Counted from the stretch's first letter, positions 35,649 through 45,098 are shown. The stretch is 64,000 bases of DNA from Gulosibacter chungangensis (GCF_008831155.1 NZ_WBKB01000006.1:124001-188000); one strand, 5' to 3'. The notes: a model not told the origin generated them from the sequence alone. A program made the numbers and translations.

Positions 35649-37148
35649 ATGAGCGACCTTCCGATCCTCGGTCACTGGATCAACGGTGCTGAAGTAGCGC
35701 CCGCCGATGCGCGCACCTCCCCCGTCTTCGACCCGGCTCTCGGTGTTGAGACCAAGCGCGTCGTCCTCGCCGAGCAGGCTCAGGCTGACGAGGCCGTAGC
35801 CAACGCCCACGAGGCATACCTGAAGTGGCGCGACGTTTCGCTCGCCCGCCGCACCGCGGTCATCTTCAAGTTCCGCGAGCTGCTCAACGAGCGCAAGAAC
35901 GAGCTCGCCGAGATCATCACCTCGGAGCACGGCAAGGTTCTCGACGACGCACTCGGCGAGATCTCGCGTGCCCAGGAAGTCGTCGAGTACGCCTGTGGCA
36001 TCACCAGCCACCTGCGCGGCCACTTCTCGGAGCAGGTTTCGACCGGCTTCGACATCCACTCGGTCCAGCAGCCCATCGGTGTTGCCGCAATCATCTCCCC
36101 CTTCAACTTCCCCGCCATGGTGCCGGGCTGGTTCTTCCCGATCGCGATCGCTGCGGGTAACGCAGTGGTCCTGAAGCCCTCGGAGAAGGACCCGACCGCA
36201 GCGAACTGGTTCGGTGAGCTCTGGAAGGAAGCTGGGCTTCCCGACGGCGTCTTCAACGTCCTCCACGGTGACAAGGTGGCAGTGGATGCGCTCCTCACCC
36301 ACCCGGATGTCGCTTCGGTTTCCTTCGTGGGCTCGACCCCGATCGCGAAGTACGTATACGAGACCGGTACCGCACACGGCAAGCGCGTGCAGGCACTCGG
36401 TGGCGCGAAGAACCACATGCTGGTCCTCCCCGACGCTGACCTCGACCTCGTTGCCGACTCGGCAATCAACGCTGGCTTCGGCTCGGCCGGTGAGCGCTGC
36501 ATGGCGATCTCGGTTGTCGTGGCAGTAGAGCCGGTTGCCGATGACCTCATCGAGAAGGTTGTTGAGCGTATGGGCAAGCTGCGCGTGGGCGACGGCCGCC
36601 GCGGCTGCGACATGGGCCCGCTCGTGACCAAGCAGCACCGCGACAAGGTTGCCGCCTACGTCGACGTTGCCATCGAAGACGGCGCCAAGGTTGTCGTTGA
36701 CGGCCGCGGCATCGAGGTTGACGGCGAGAAGGACGGCTTCTGGTTCGGCCCGACGCTGATCGACCAGGTCCCGACCACCTCGCGCGTCTACACCGAAGAA
36801 ATCTTCGGCCCGATCCTCGCGGTTGTTCGCGTGAAGACCTACGAAGAGGGCGTCGAGCTCATCAACTCGGGTGCCTTCGGTAACGGCACCGCGATCTTCA
36901 CGAACGACGGTGGTGCGGCACGCCGCTTCCAGCGCGAGATTGAGGTCGGCATGGTCGGCATCAACGTGCCGATCCCGGTACCCATCGCCACCTACTCCTT
37001 CGGTGGTTGGAAGGACTCGCTCTTCGGCGACACCAAGGCACACGGCGCCGAAGGCGTGAAGTTCTTCACCCGCCAGAAGGCCATCACCACCCGCTGGCTC
37101 GACCCGAGCCACGGCGGCATCAACCTCGGCTTCCCGCAGAACGACTAA
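35649..37148 (+). CDS. mmsA: CoA-acylating methylmalonate/malonate-semialdehyde dehydrogenase
   Basis: About 499 residues from ATG 35649, with AAAGGA 6 bases before it. It has the aldehyde dehydrogenase fold with the features of the CoA-acylating MmsA type: ISPFNFPAMVPGWFFPIAIA, VLKPSEKDPTA, QALGGAKNHMLVLPDADLDL in place of the usual ELGGK, and the Cys of GFGSAGERCMAISV. It converts malonate semialdehyde or methylmalonate semialdehyde to acetyl-CoA or propionyl-CoA. With the neighbouring aminotransferases this completes beta-alanine (or valine/inositol) breakdown. A candidate operator region precedes it. Confidence 0.93.
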   Translation: MSDLPILGHWINGAEVAPADARTSPVFDPALGVETKRVVLAEQAQADEAVANAHEAYLKWRDVSLARRTAVIFKFRELLNERKNELAEIITSEHGKVLDDALGEISRAQEVVEYACGITSHLRGHFSEQVSTGFDIHSVQQPIGVAAIISPFNFPAMVPGWFFPIAIAAGNAVVLKPSEKDPTAANWFGELWKEAGLPDGVFNVLHGDKVAVDALLTHPDVASVSFVGSTPIAKYVYETGTAHGKRVQALGGAKNHMLVLPDADLDLVADSAINAGFGSAGERCMAISVVVAVEPVADDLIEKVVERMGKLRVGDGRRGCDMGPLVTKQHRDKVAAYVDVAIEDGAKVVVDGRGIEVDGEKDGFWFGPTLIDQVPTTSRVYTEEIFGPILAVVRVKTYEEGVELINSGAFGNGTAIFTNDGGAARRFQREIEVGMVGINVPIPVPIATYSFGGWKDSLFGDTKAHGAEGVKFFTRQKAITTRWLDPSHGGINLGFPQND

Positions 37149-37164
37149 GTTCAGTGCCGGACAC

Positions 37165-37224
37165 TGAGTAGACGACGCAGTCGCCATATCGAAGTGGCAT
37201 GCGTCGATACGCTTCGCTACTCAG
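37165..37224. repeat. family A palindromes, inverted pair
   Basis: One copy (TGAGTAG...CATATCGAAG, 37165-37193) is followed by an inverted copy (GTCGATACGCTTCGCTACTCA, in parts, 37202-37224), just before the terminator that separates mmsA from the convergent pucR-type gene. Confidence 0.75.
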
Positions 37225-37239
37225 CAATCGGATTGCGAC

Positions 37240-37279
37240 AGGGCGGATGCGCACCCCACCCCGGGTGCGCATCCGCCCT
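37240..37279. terminator. bidirectional terminator between mmsA and the PucR gene
   Basis: AGGGCGGATGCGCACCC and its exact complement GGGTGCGCATCCGCCCT form a 17-bp stem with a 6-base loop between two convergent genes. Confidence 0.85.
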
Positions 37280-37290
37280 TCGCTGTCCGG

Positions 37291-38808
37291 CTAGTCTGCG
37301 AGCTCGAGCGCGAGCCACAGCTCCGCTCGCGCGCCGAAGCTCTCGAGATCCAGGCCCGTGATCTCCTGCACCATCGCGATCCGCGAGCGCAGCGTGTGCC
37401 GGTGCATCCCGAGTTCACGCGCCGCTGGATCCCACGCGCAGTTATGCGAATACCAGGCCCGCAAGGCAGCGAGCAGCTCGTCCCCGTCGGGGCGCGCGCG
37501 AACCTTGCCGAGCATCCGTTCGGCAAGCACCCGGCCGTCGGATGCATCCAGCCAGGAGAGCATGCCGCGCTCGGCGAGCTTCTCGAAGTCGACGATCTCG
37601 CCGTCGCGTTCGGCACGCCGGACCGCGTGCTGAGCGTTCTCGCGACCCTTGCGCATTTCGCGTACCCCGACCGATCCGGAGACTCCAGCCCGCAGCCCCT
37701 CTCGCGCCACGAACGCGAGCGGGGCCTTCTCGTTCGAGGGGTAGAGCACAAGCAACTCCTCGCCGATTTTCGCGAAGGCCACATCGGTCGTGGCGGCCAT
37801 CAGTTCGAGTTCGGTGAGGATGTGGTCCCAGTCGTTCGTACCCCGCACGACCGCAACGCGAATGCGCCCCTGCGGCGACCAGGTGTCCATGTCGCGCAGC
37901 GCACGCATCGCCGCTTCGGTCGACCCGGCGAGGAAGAGCTCCATGATGCCGGTGCGCAGGCCGCGGCGGGTGTCGTCGAGCGCGCGGCTCTGTTCGATGG
38001 CGATGGATGCGATGCCCACCACCGATTCGACCAGGTCGCTCCCAGCCGGGTCGAGCGGCAGCCGAGTGCCGATCGCGAGGACTCCGCGCAGGCGCGTGCT
38101 TTGGCCGATGGTCTGCAGGGTGATTTCGCGTTCGCCCACGCCGCCGAGGCTCGTCGCGGCAGCACGACCACCCCGAAGCTGCGCCGTGACCGCATCCTCG
38201 AGCTCCTCGCGCACCTCTTTGGGGACGGCGTGTTTGGTGCGCACCGGCACGAGCTTGCCGAGCGCATCGTAAAGCGCGACCCAGCACCCGAGCTGAGACT
38301 CGAGTTCGCGCAGCGTTGCCGAGAGCCCGTCGGGCCGAAGCGCCGCGCGACCCACCGCGCGCTGCGCTTGGATCGACCACTGCATGCTGGCGTTGCGCTC
38401 CTCCGCGATCGCATCCGCGAGCTTCCGAATCACCCGAATAAAGGGAGTGGATGAGGGCACCAGAATGAGCGGCAGGCCGGCGTCCGCACAGGCTCGCACG
38501 ATCGGCTGCGGCACCGACTGATGGACTACGTTCACCGCGAATCCGAGGCCAACGATGCCCGTTGATTTCAAGCGATTTACGTAGGCACGAACGTCCTCAG
38601 CGAAGGTGGTCGGCGCATCCTTCGGGTGGGGGAACTGCCCGCCGTCGGTGAGCAGCAACTGCCCCGGCTCGAGCCAGGGGCTCGGGTTCATGAGATCAGA
38701 GGAGTGCGCCCAGCTGATTTCGGCGTCGAGTTGCTCGTCGGTGGAGGGGTCGCCGGGGAGGAGCCTGAGCCCGAGACTAGATTCGGAGAGTAAGTTGCGA
38801 AGCGTCAT
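37291..38808 (-). CDS. PucR family transcriptional regulator
   Basis: About 505 residues. The N-terminal domain begins MTLRNLLSESSLGLRLLPGD and contains LEPGQLLLTDGGQF and GIVGLGFAVNVVHQSVPQPI, as in PucR (purine catabolism) regulators. A GGDEF-like or GAF-like middle follows, and the C-terminal helix-turn-helix is CAWDPAARELGMHRHTLRSR (HTH_30 type). These proteins usually activate nitrogen-compound catabolism, such as purines, amines or GABA. It sits between mmsA and an aminotransferase gene, which it probably controls. Confidence 0.9.
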   Translation of the reverse strand: MTLRNLLSESSLGLRLLPGDPSTDEQLDAEISWAHSSDLMNPSPWLEPGQLLLTDGGQFPHPKDAPTTFAEDVRAYVNRLKSTGIVGLGFAVNVVHQSVPQPIVRACADAGLPLILVPSSTPFIRVIRKLADAIAEERNASMQWSIQAQRAVGRAALRPDGLSATLRELESQLGCWVALYDALGKLVPVRTKHAVPKEVREELEDAVTAQLRGGRAAATSLGGVGEREITLQTIGQSTRLRGVLAIGTRLPLDPAGSDLVESVVGIASIAIEQSRALDDTRRGLRTGIMELFLAGSTEAAMRALRDMDTWSPQGRIRVAVVRGTNDWDHILTELELMAATTDVAFAKIGEELLVLYPSNEKAPLAFVAREGLRAGVSGSVGVREMRKGRENAQHAVRRAERDGEIVDFEKLAERGMLSWLDASDGRVLAERMLGKVRARPDGDELLAALRAWYSHNCAWDPAARELGMHRHTLRSRIAMVQEITGLDLESFGARAELWLALELAD

Positions 38809-38932
38809 CACCACGCGACCAGATTAGCCGAAGTGGCAAAAATGCCTCCCTGATCCGACAATTCCGCGGTTGGAGATCGAACCGGATTCGAGGACGCTGG
38901 AGCGAGTAACGAGACAAGCCAAAGGAGTCGCC

Positions 38933-40258
38933 ATGTCTGCCACTGCATCCACTCACGCGAGCAACGCCGAGGTTATCGCCCACGATGTCGACCATGTCTT
39001 CCACTCTTGGTCGGCGCAGGCGAAGCTCTCCCCGATCGCGATTCGTAGGGGTAATGGATGCACGGTGGAAGATTTCGAGGGCCGGGAGTACCTCGATCTT
39101 TCGAGCATGCTCGTGAACGTCAATATCGGCCACCAGCATCCTCGCGTCATCGAGGCAATTCAGCGCCAGGCCGCGGAGCTTGCGACCGTGGCTCCCGCGA
39201 ACGCGAACCCGGCTCGGGCGCGCGCGGCCGAGCTCATCCTCAGCCACGCCCCCGAGGGCTTCAACAAGGTATTTTTCACGAACGGCGGGGCGGATGCGAA
39301 TGAGAACGCGATCCGTCTCGCGCGCCTCCACACTGGTCGCGACAAGGTGCTCTCGCAGTACCGCTCGTACCACGGCAACACAGGCGCGGCGATCGTCGCG
39401 ACCGGCGACTGGCGGCGCGTGCCGAACGAATACGCCACCGGACACGTCCACTTTTTCGGACCCTATGCCTACCGTTCTGAGTTTTGGTCGTCGGACGAGC
39501 AACAAGAGGGTGAGCGGGCGCTGCAGCACCTTGAGCGGGTGATCCAGTCGGAAGGCCCCGAGTCGATTGCCGCGATTCTGCTCGAAACGATTCCGGGCAC
39601 GGCGGGCATCATAGTGCCGCCGGCGGCCTACCTGCCGGGGGTGCGTGCGCTCGCTGACAAGTACGGCATCATGCTGATTCTGGATGAGGTGATGGCCGGG
39701 TTCGGTCGCGCGGGCGAATGGTTCGCCTTCGACGCGTTTGACGTTAAGCCCGACCTCATCACGTTCGCGAAGGGTGTGAATTCGGGGTACGTGCCGCTCG
39801 GTGGCGTGGTCATTTCCGAGGAGATCGCGGCGCAGTTTGATGAGCGAGTCTTCCCCGGCGGGCTGACTTACTCTGGGCATCCGCTCGCCTGCGCATCAGC
39901 CGTCGCGTCGATGGAGGCGATGGCCGACGAGGGCATCATCGAGAACGCGCACCGGGTCGGTGCGGAGGTAATCGGCCCCGGCCTCCGCGAACTGGCCGAA
40001 CGATTCGAGGTGATCGGCGAAGTGCGCGGCCTCGGGGTGTTCTGGGCGGTCGAGTTTGTGGCGGATGCGCAAACGCGTGAGCCGATCTCGGAGGAGTTCA
40101 TGGGCCAGTTGAAGAACGCCATGCTCGAGCGCGGCGCCCTCCCCTTCACCTCCGCAAACCGCCTGCACTTCGTGCCGCCCTGCGTCATCACCGACGAGGA
40201 AGCCCGCCGCGGCCTGCGCACCCTCGCCGATGCCCTCGCCGCGGTTGCCGCTGGCTGA
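38933..40258 (+). CDS. class III aminotransferase (omega-amino acid:pyruvate type)
   Basis: About 441 residues from ATG 38933, with AAAGGAG 5 bases upstream. PLP-dependent fold type I: GADANENAIRLARLHTGRDK, SYHGNTGAAIVATGDWR, LILDEVMAGFGRAGEWFAFD and the Schiff-base Lys in DLITFAKGVNSGYVPLGGVV. The subgroup transfers amino groups from beta-alanine, GABA or similar omega-amino acids. With the divergent PucR regulator and mmsA it forms a probable beta-alanine to acetyl-CoA route. A degenerate family A repeat overlaps its stop. Confidence 0.9.
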   Translation: MSATASTHASNAEVIAHDVDHVFHSWSAQAKLSPIAIRRGNGCTVEDFEGREYLDLSSMLVNVNIGHQHPRVIEAIQRQAAELATVAPANANPARARAAELILSHAPEGFNKVFFTNGGADANENAIRLARLHTGRDKVLSQYRSYHGNTGAAIVATGDWRRVPNEYATGHVHFFGPYAYRSEFWSSDEQQEGERALQHLERVIQSEGPESIAAILLETIPGTAGIIVPPAAYLPGVRALADKYGIMLILDEVMAGFGRAGEWFAFDAFDVKPDLITFAKGVNSGYVPLGGVVISEEIAAQFDERVFPGGLTYSGHPLACASAVASMEAMADEGIIENAHRVGAEVIGPGLRELAERFEVIGEVRGLGVFWAVEFVADAQTREPISEEFMGQLKNAMLERGALPFTSANRLHFVPPCVITDEEARRGLRTLADALAAVAAG

Positions 40259-40296
40259 GTGCCCGCCGAAGGCGGTGTATCGAAGCCAGCAAGAGC

Positions 40297-40338
40297 GTCA
40301 TATCTGATATTTACCAGTGCTAACCTGTCAAATATGAC
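40297..40338. promoter_or_regulatory. hipBA operator candidate
   Basis: GTCATATCTGA and TCAAATATGAC are inverted repeats (10 of 11 positions) 31 bp apart. The right arm covers the ATG of the HipB-type antitoxin gene. Such placement fits autorepression by the antitoxin. Confidence 0.6.
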
Positions 40339-40651
40339 CGATTCACCTCGACTCCGTCGACCAACACCAATCGCGATCAAGCGTGGTTTGGCCGACTTTG
40401 GCGAGCATTTTTCGGAGTGGCGTCGCCTCCAGAACCTCTCCATTGCGAACGTCGCTGAGCGATCCAACGTCTCCGAGTCCACCATCGCCCGCCTCGAACG
40501 TGGTGAAGGTGCATCGCTCGAAAACATCCTTCGCATCGCCCGAACCCTCGGCATCCTCGAACACTTAATCACCGCATCCGATCCCTGGAGCCACGACCGA
40601 GGCAAGCTCCTCGCTTCATCTCAACTTCCCAAGCGCGGCGGGCGGAAGTAA
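40334..40651 (+). CDS. hipB: HipB-type antitoxin, XRE family
   Basis: About 105 residues from ATG 40334. Helix-turn-helix: FSEWRRLQNLSIANVAERSN followed by VSESTIARLERGEGASLENI, then RIARTLGILEHLITASDP. The basic C-terminal tail (SSQLPKRGGRK) may reach DNA or the toxin. It should neutralise the HipA kinase 2 bp downstream and repress the pair through the inverted repeat over its own start. Its upstream in-frame extension is family A repeat sequence and is not coding. Confidence 0.88.
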   Translation: MTDSPRLRRPTPIAIKRGLADFGEHFSEWRRLQNLSIANVAERSNVSESTIARLERGEGASLENILRIARTLGILEHLITASDPWSHDRGKLLASSQLPKRGGRK

Positions 40652-40653
40652 TC

Positions 40654-41877
40654 ATGGCTCCGAGACGAGTCGAAGTTTGGCTACCGCTCAATGGTCAGGA
40701 TGTGCTCGCCGGGCACCTATTCGCAGAAACCATTAGGGGGCGGACCACCGCGTCGTTCCGGTTCTCGCCCGAATATTTGACCCAACCAGGCGCTTACAGT
40801 TTCGACCCAGCATTTCAGCTCAATGAATCGACTCAAGTTCACCCACAGGGGGGACTTTCCGGCACCTTCAGTGACTCACAACCGGATCGCTGGGGACAAA
40901 GGCTGATTCAACGCAATAGATCAGCTCAAGAGAAGTCCGCACCCACCGAGGTCGACTACTTGCTCGGCGTTGATGATCGATTGCGTATGGGGGCAATCCG
41001 TTTCCGCGAACCGGGTGGAGATTTCCTGGCCCCCAGTGCGGGCTCAGAAGTCCCACCACTCATCAACCTTTCCGAACTGGCTCTCCTTGCTGCGATGGCA
41101 GAGTCCAGCGATACAGCGTTTGAGCGTCTCGCTGAACTCACGCGGGTCGGCAGCAGCCTCGGCGGCGCCCGCCCAAAAGCCAATGTGATCGATGGTGACG
41201 GCAATATTGCCATTGCGAAATTCACCTCGGTGAAAGATGACGACAGCACCATCGCATGGGAATTTGTTTCGCTAAATATGGCCGAGAAATGCGGCATCAA
41301 GGTACCAAAGTCTCAGCTTTTGCGGGTTTCCGGCCAGCCCGTGCTGCTGATGGAACGGTTCGACCGCATAGGTGACCAACGCATCCCTTATATGTCAGTC
41401 ATGACGTTGTTACAGCTCACTGACGGTTCGGATGCACACTCCTGTTATGTGGAAATTGCCGAGGAACTCCCGTCACGCCAAGATCGGCACGAGTTATTCC
41501 GTCGAGCCGCTCTTGGTCTACTCATTGGGAACACAGACGATCATCTTCGCAACCACGGGTTACTTAGACACGAAGGAACCTGGCGGCTGAGCCCGGCCTT
41601 CGACATCAATCCTGGAACGCAAAAGTCAGATCACGCCACGCCCATCATGTTTGGTGAGGACGATACTGTCGCGACTCTGCTCAACTATGCCGACTACTTC
41701 GAACTCACCGACAGTGAAGCACGCCGGTCACTCCGGTCTGTTGCCGACGCTGTACTCTCGTGGCGAGCCGAAGCCCGTCTTGCCGGCATCAGCGAGAGCG
41801 AGTGCAATCGCTTCAAAGAAATATTTGAGAGTCCACTACTCACGGATGCTGAACGAATGACCCGCGCTTCCGGATAG
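40654..41877 (+). CDS. hipA: HipA-type serine/threonine kinase toxin
   Basis: 407 residues. N-terminal subdomain: LSGTFSDSQPDRWGQRLIQR. Kinase elements: SSLGGARPKANVIDGDGNIA, the flexible loop with the regulatory Ser; ALGLLIGNTDDHLRNHGLLR, the catalytic loop; and RLSPAFDINP, the metal-binding Asp. In the family it phosphorylates glutamyl-tRNA synthetase and causes dormancy. All key residues I can check are present, so the module looks active. Genes before and after concern amine catabolism, so the pair is probably an insertion between them. Confidence 0.9.
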   Translation: MAPRRVEVWLPLNGQDVLAGHLFAETIRGRTTASFRFSPEYLTQPGAYSFDPAFQLNESTQVHPQGGLSGTFSDSQPDRWGQRLIQRNRSAQEKSAPTEVDYLLGVDDRLRMGAIRFREPGGDFLAPSAGSEVPPLINLSELALLAAMAESSDTAFERLAELTRVGSSLGGARPKANVIDGDGNIAIAKFTSVKDDDSTIAWEFVSLNMAEKCGIKVPKSQLLRVSGQPVLLMERFDRIGDQRIPYMSVMTLLQLTDGSDAHSCYVEIAEELPSRQDRHELFRRAALGLLIGNTDDHLRNHGLLRHEGTWRLSPAFDINPGTQKSDHATPIMFGEDDTVATLLNYADYFELTDSEARRSLRSVADAVLSWRAEARLAGISESECNRFKEIFESPLLTDAERMTRASG

Positions 41878-41904
41878 CGAATGCGATAAGCGTAACCCGA
41901 CATT

Positions 41905-41935
41905 GAAATTGGCCAACAACCTGTTGGCCAATTTC
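41905..41935. terminator. hairpin after hipA
   Basis: GAAATTGGCCAACA and its exact complement TGTTGGCCAATTTC, with a 3-base loop, 28 bp after the hipA stop. No T-run follows. It may be a terminator, or an operator for the aminotransferase gene downstream. Confidence 0.55.
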
Positions 41936-42085
41936 GGCCTTCTAAACATCCCCGCGATAGACTGGCTCCGTTGCGGCACTGCCGTCGCAACGAACCGTGT
42001 CGCCGACGCCAGGCCGGTCTGCGACATCAGCTGCACAACAACCTTTCTGATAGGTGCCAGGCCGACCGGGAAGCAGCACATTCAC

Positions 42086-43468
42086 ATGGGCACCCCTATT
42101 AATCGCGCTCGAATTGACGAACTCATCGCCGTCGAAGCCGGAAAACTCAACGCCAAGACGCAAGAATCTAAGCGGTTCTTCGAGAACGCATCCCGCCCGC
42201 TCTCTGGCGGCGTCGCATCCTCCTACCAAGTCCACGAACCGTGGCCGATCTATGTCGAGCGGGGTGAAGGTCCGCGCATTTGGGACGTCGACGGTAACGA
42301 GTACTACGACTTCCACAACGGCTTCGGCTCGATGGTGCAGGGCCACGCGCACCCCGCGATCGGGAAGGCGGTCGCCGACCGTTACCCCCTCGGCACGCAC
42401 TTCGCGGCGCCGACTGAGGATGCGATCGTCGTCGCCGATGAGCTCGCCCGCCGCTTCCGCCTGCCGAAGTGGCGCTATACGAACTCGGGTTCCGAGTCGA
42501 CGATGGATGCGATCCGCATCGCTCGCGCCTATACCGGTCGCGACACGGTCATGAAGATTTTTGGCTCGTACCACGGCCACCACGACACGGTGATGGTCGA
42601 TATCGGTGCGGTTGAGGCCGCCGAGCGCGGCCCGCGCGACAACTACGCATCCATCTCATACGGCGGCGGCATCCCTGACGCTGTCGTGCAGATGACGGTC
42701 GCAGTGCCGTTCAATGACGCCGACGCGATGGAGGCGCGCATCGAGGCACTCGACGCCGAGGGACGCAAGCCCGCGTGCGTCATCATGGAGGCTGCAATGA
42801 TGAACCTTGGCGTCGTCCTCCCCGAGCCTGGCTACCTCGAATGCGTCCGCGAGATCACGCAGAAGCACGGCATCGTGCTCATCTTCGACGAGGTGAAGAC
42901 CGGCATCTGCATCGCTGCCGGTGGCGCGACCGAGAAGTACGATGTCACCCCCGACATGGTCACCCTCGCGAAGGCACTCGGCGGCGGGCTCCCGGCCGGC
43001 GCGATCGGTATGTCGGATGCGCTTTCGCAGGTTGTCGAGGACGGCACGGTCTACCAGGTGGGCACCTACAACGGGAACCCGTTGACGCTCGCCGCAACGC
43101 GAGCATCCCTCTTCGAGGTGATGACCGACGAAGCCTATGCTCATCTCGCGCATCTCAATGACCGCATCCTCGCTGGCTGCGATGACGTGATCAAGCGGTA
43201 TGACCTGACCGCCTACACGGTCGGGATTGGGTCGAAGGGCTGCGTCGTGTTCTCAGACACGAAGATCGTTGACTACGAAACCTATTGGGCGAACCAGGCG
43301 AACGCCGGGCCGCTCGCCGACCTCGCGTGGCTGTTCAACATGAACCGCGGCATCTTCATGACCCCGGGCCGCGAAGAAGAGTGGACGCTTTCGGTCACTC
43401 ACGACGATGCGGCGATCGACGCGTTCGTGTCCGCGTTTGACGAGCTCGCGGCGGCACTGCGGGCGTAG
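42086..43468 (+). CDS. class III aminotransferase, glutamate-1-semialdehyde aminomutase-like
   Basis: About 460 residues from ATG 42086 (MGTPINRARIDELIAVEAGK). The sequence resembles glutamate-1-semialdehyde aminomutase relatives: FHNGFGSMVQGHAHPAIGKA, RYTNSGSESTMDAIRIARAY, FGSYHGHHDTV, IFDEVKTGICIAAGGATEKY and the PLP Lys of DMVTLAKALGGGLPAGAIGM. It is not in a heme operon and lies beside amine oxidases, so an amino acid or amine aminotransferase or mutase is more likely than HemL. The reading frame is open about 60 codons further up, but that part includes the hairpin and has no ribosome site. A terminator follows. Confidence 0.85.
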   Translation: MGTPINRARIDELIAVEAGKLNAKTQESKRFFENASRPLSGGVASSYQVHEPWPIYVERGEGPRIWDVDGNEYYDFHNGFGSMVQGHAHPAIGKAVADRYPLGTHFAAPTEDAIVVADELARRFRLPKWRYTNSGSESTMDAIRIARAYTGRDTVMKIFGSYHGHHDTVMVDIGAVEAAERGPRDNYASISYGGGIPDAVVQMTVAVPFNDADAMEARIEALDAEGRKPACVIMEAAMMNLGVVLPEPGYLECVREITQKHGIVLIFDEVKTGICIAAGGATEKYDVTPDMVTLAKALGGGLPAGAIGMSDALSQVVEDGTVYQVGTYNGNPLTLAATRASLFEVMTDEAYAHLAHLNDRILAGCDDVIKRYDLTAYTVGIGSKGCVVFSDTKIVDYETYWANQANAGPLADLAWLFNMNRGIFMTPGREEEWTLSVTHDDAAIDAFVSAFDELAAALRA

Positions 43469-43477
43469 TTCTAGCGC

Positions 43478-43514
43478 GATTGGCCGGCTCCAGGCATAAT
43501 GGAGCCGGCCAATC
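43478..43514 (+). terminator. terminator of the aminotransferase gene
   Basis: GATTGGCCGGCTCC and its exact complement GGAGCCGGCCAATC with a 9-base loop, followed by a T-rich stretch (CGTTGTTCTT), 9 bp after the stop codon. Confidence 0.85.
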
Positions 43515-43619
43515 CGTTGTTCTTCACTTACAAGCTCTATGGACCTGAGCCTGGCACGGGTTCCGAAACGAGTGACGGCGAGACTTCGATATAAGTGACA
43601 ACCCTCGCGTTAGGCACTG

Positions 43620-44087
43620 TTACCGGCCGCTGACGATATTTGCCAGGCGTGCTGACCAGTGGGTTTCCGGCTTGTCGAGCGCGTATTCACGGCTGTCGGA
43701 GTAGCCATAGACCTTGTAGAGCGCATTCGTACCGAGCCACCGCACGGGCTCAACTTCCCAGTTGCGGGCAGTGCGGCCGGTCCACGGCAGTCGGGTGAGT
43801 TCGGTGTCTTCACCGAGGATGAGGTCACGCATAGTGCGGGCCGCGAGGTTCGTGCCGGAAAGCCCGTGGCCGACGTAGCCGCCCGCCGAGAGAATCCCGG
43901 TCTGCGCGTCGTAGCTCACCGACGCGCACCAGTCGCGCGGAACGCCCAAGACGCCGGTCCAGGCCTGCTCGAGTCGAACATCCCTCAGGGCTGGGAAGAG
44001 TTCGCCGAGGCGCTTCTTCAGCTGCCCGATGGCCGAATCAGCCATCTCGCCGTGCCGGTTGAAGCTCGAACGGAAGTTATAGGGAAC
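43620..44087 (-). pseudogene. FAD-dependent amine/amino acid oxidase (DAO family), 3' part only
   Basis: The minus strand encodes the last 155 residues of a DAO-type oxidase: VPYNFRSSFNRHGEMADSAI, LEQAWTGVLGVPRDWCASVS, AGGYVGHGLSGTNLAARTMR and DLILGEDTELTRLPW, as in gamma-glutamylputrescine oxidase relatives. Upstream of about 44087 the frame stays open but the sequence is the antisense of another gene. The FAD-binding N-terminal half is therefore missing. The break coincides with the start of the truncated amine oxidase on the other strand. Confidence 0.8.
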
Positions 44088-44098
44088 GCCGCGGCCGC

Positions 44099-45098
44099 CC
44101 CTACGTCTGGCGAGGTGCAGGCGCTCGACGACCTGAGCATCCAGGACCGCCTCGACGCCCTCGACATCGACCCCGATGCCCGCCACGCGCTCGAGTGCAT
44201 TTGGGTCGGGCACGCGAACGCGCCGCTCAACGAGGCTGCACTCTCGTATGCCCTGCGCTGGACGGCCGCCTCGGGCGGCCACTGGCAGGTTTCGCACGAG
44301 GCCTCGGCGACGTACCGCGCCGAAGGCGGGATGAACAGCCTCTCGAGTGCGCTCGCTGCGGATGTGCGCGGCGAGATTCGGCTCGGCACACCGGTCGCGT
44401 CGGTGACGCAACAGGACGGTTTCGCGATCATCGAGACCGTCGCGGGCCATCGCATCCGTGCCCGCCGGGTCATCAGCACGCTGCCGATCAACGCGGCCGA
44501 GGGCATCACATTCTCACCTACACTGCCGGATGCATGGCAGCAGCTTTCCCGCGAAAAGGTCGCGTCGAGAGCGTCAAAGTGTGGCTGCGCGCCAAAGGCC
44601 GCCTGCCGCGGTTCGTCGCGTACTCGACGCAGGATGCGCCCCTGTCAGTGCTCAAGGTCGAGTTCTATGGGACCGATACTGCGGGCGAAGAGTTCACCGT
44701 CGCCGTTGGATTCGGTGCGGACGCCTCACGGCTCGACGCAACCGACGTCGCCTCAGTACAGGATGCGGTGGGTCGCTTCGGCCTCGACCTGCAGGTCACC
44801 GACGTGGCCGCGCACGACTGGAATAACGACTCCTATTCGATGAATACGTGGGCAGTATTCCGGCCGGGGCAACTCACGCGTGAACTCACCTCGCTGCAAC
44901 AGTCGCACGGATTGTTGCACTTCGCGTCGGGCGATATCGCGAACCTCTGGGCTGGGCACGTCGACGGCGATCGAGAGCGGGCTGGCAGCCGCCCGGGCTG
45001 TCGCGGGCGAACTGCGCGCATCCGACAGCCCCAGACGTGTCGAAACCGGCCACGCTGAGCGGCTCGTCGAGCCTAATCTCGCACCCAAACTCGCGTAA
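44099..45098 (+). pseudogene. flavin-containing amine oxidase, 5' truncated and frameshifted
   Basis: From about 44099 the plus strand encodes a monoamine/putrescine oxidase middle and end: EVQALDDLSIQDRLDALDID, EAALSYALRWTAASGGHWQV, YRAEGGMNSLSSALAADV. It then shifts frame near 44560 to RVESVKVWLRAKGRLPRFVA and FRPGQLTRELTSLQQSHGLL, HFASGDIANLWAGHVDG, and shifts again near 44968 to AIESGLAAARAVAGELRAS. The N-terminal FAD loop is absent. It is a dead gene with a deleted 5' end and two indels, joined back-to-back with the DAO fragment. Confidence 0.85.

Noticed and set aside
35613-37187. A 524-codon open frame on the minus strand opposite mmsA
   Set aside because: Antisense shadow of a complete, conserved dehydrogenase; composition unlike a protein and no motif.
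40259-40333. N-terminal extension of HipB
   Set aside because: The extension is translated family A repeat and operator sequence; the ATG at 40334 starts the conserved protein.
41903-42085. 61-codon N-terminal extension of the aminomutase-like protein
   Set aside because: It includes a perfect hairpin and has no ribosome site; relatives begin near the ATG at 42086.
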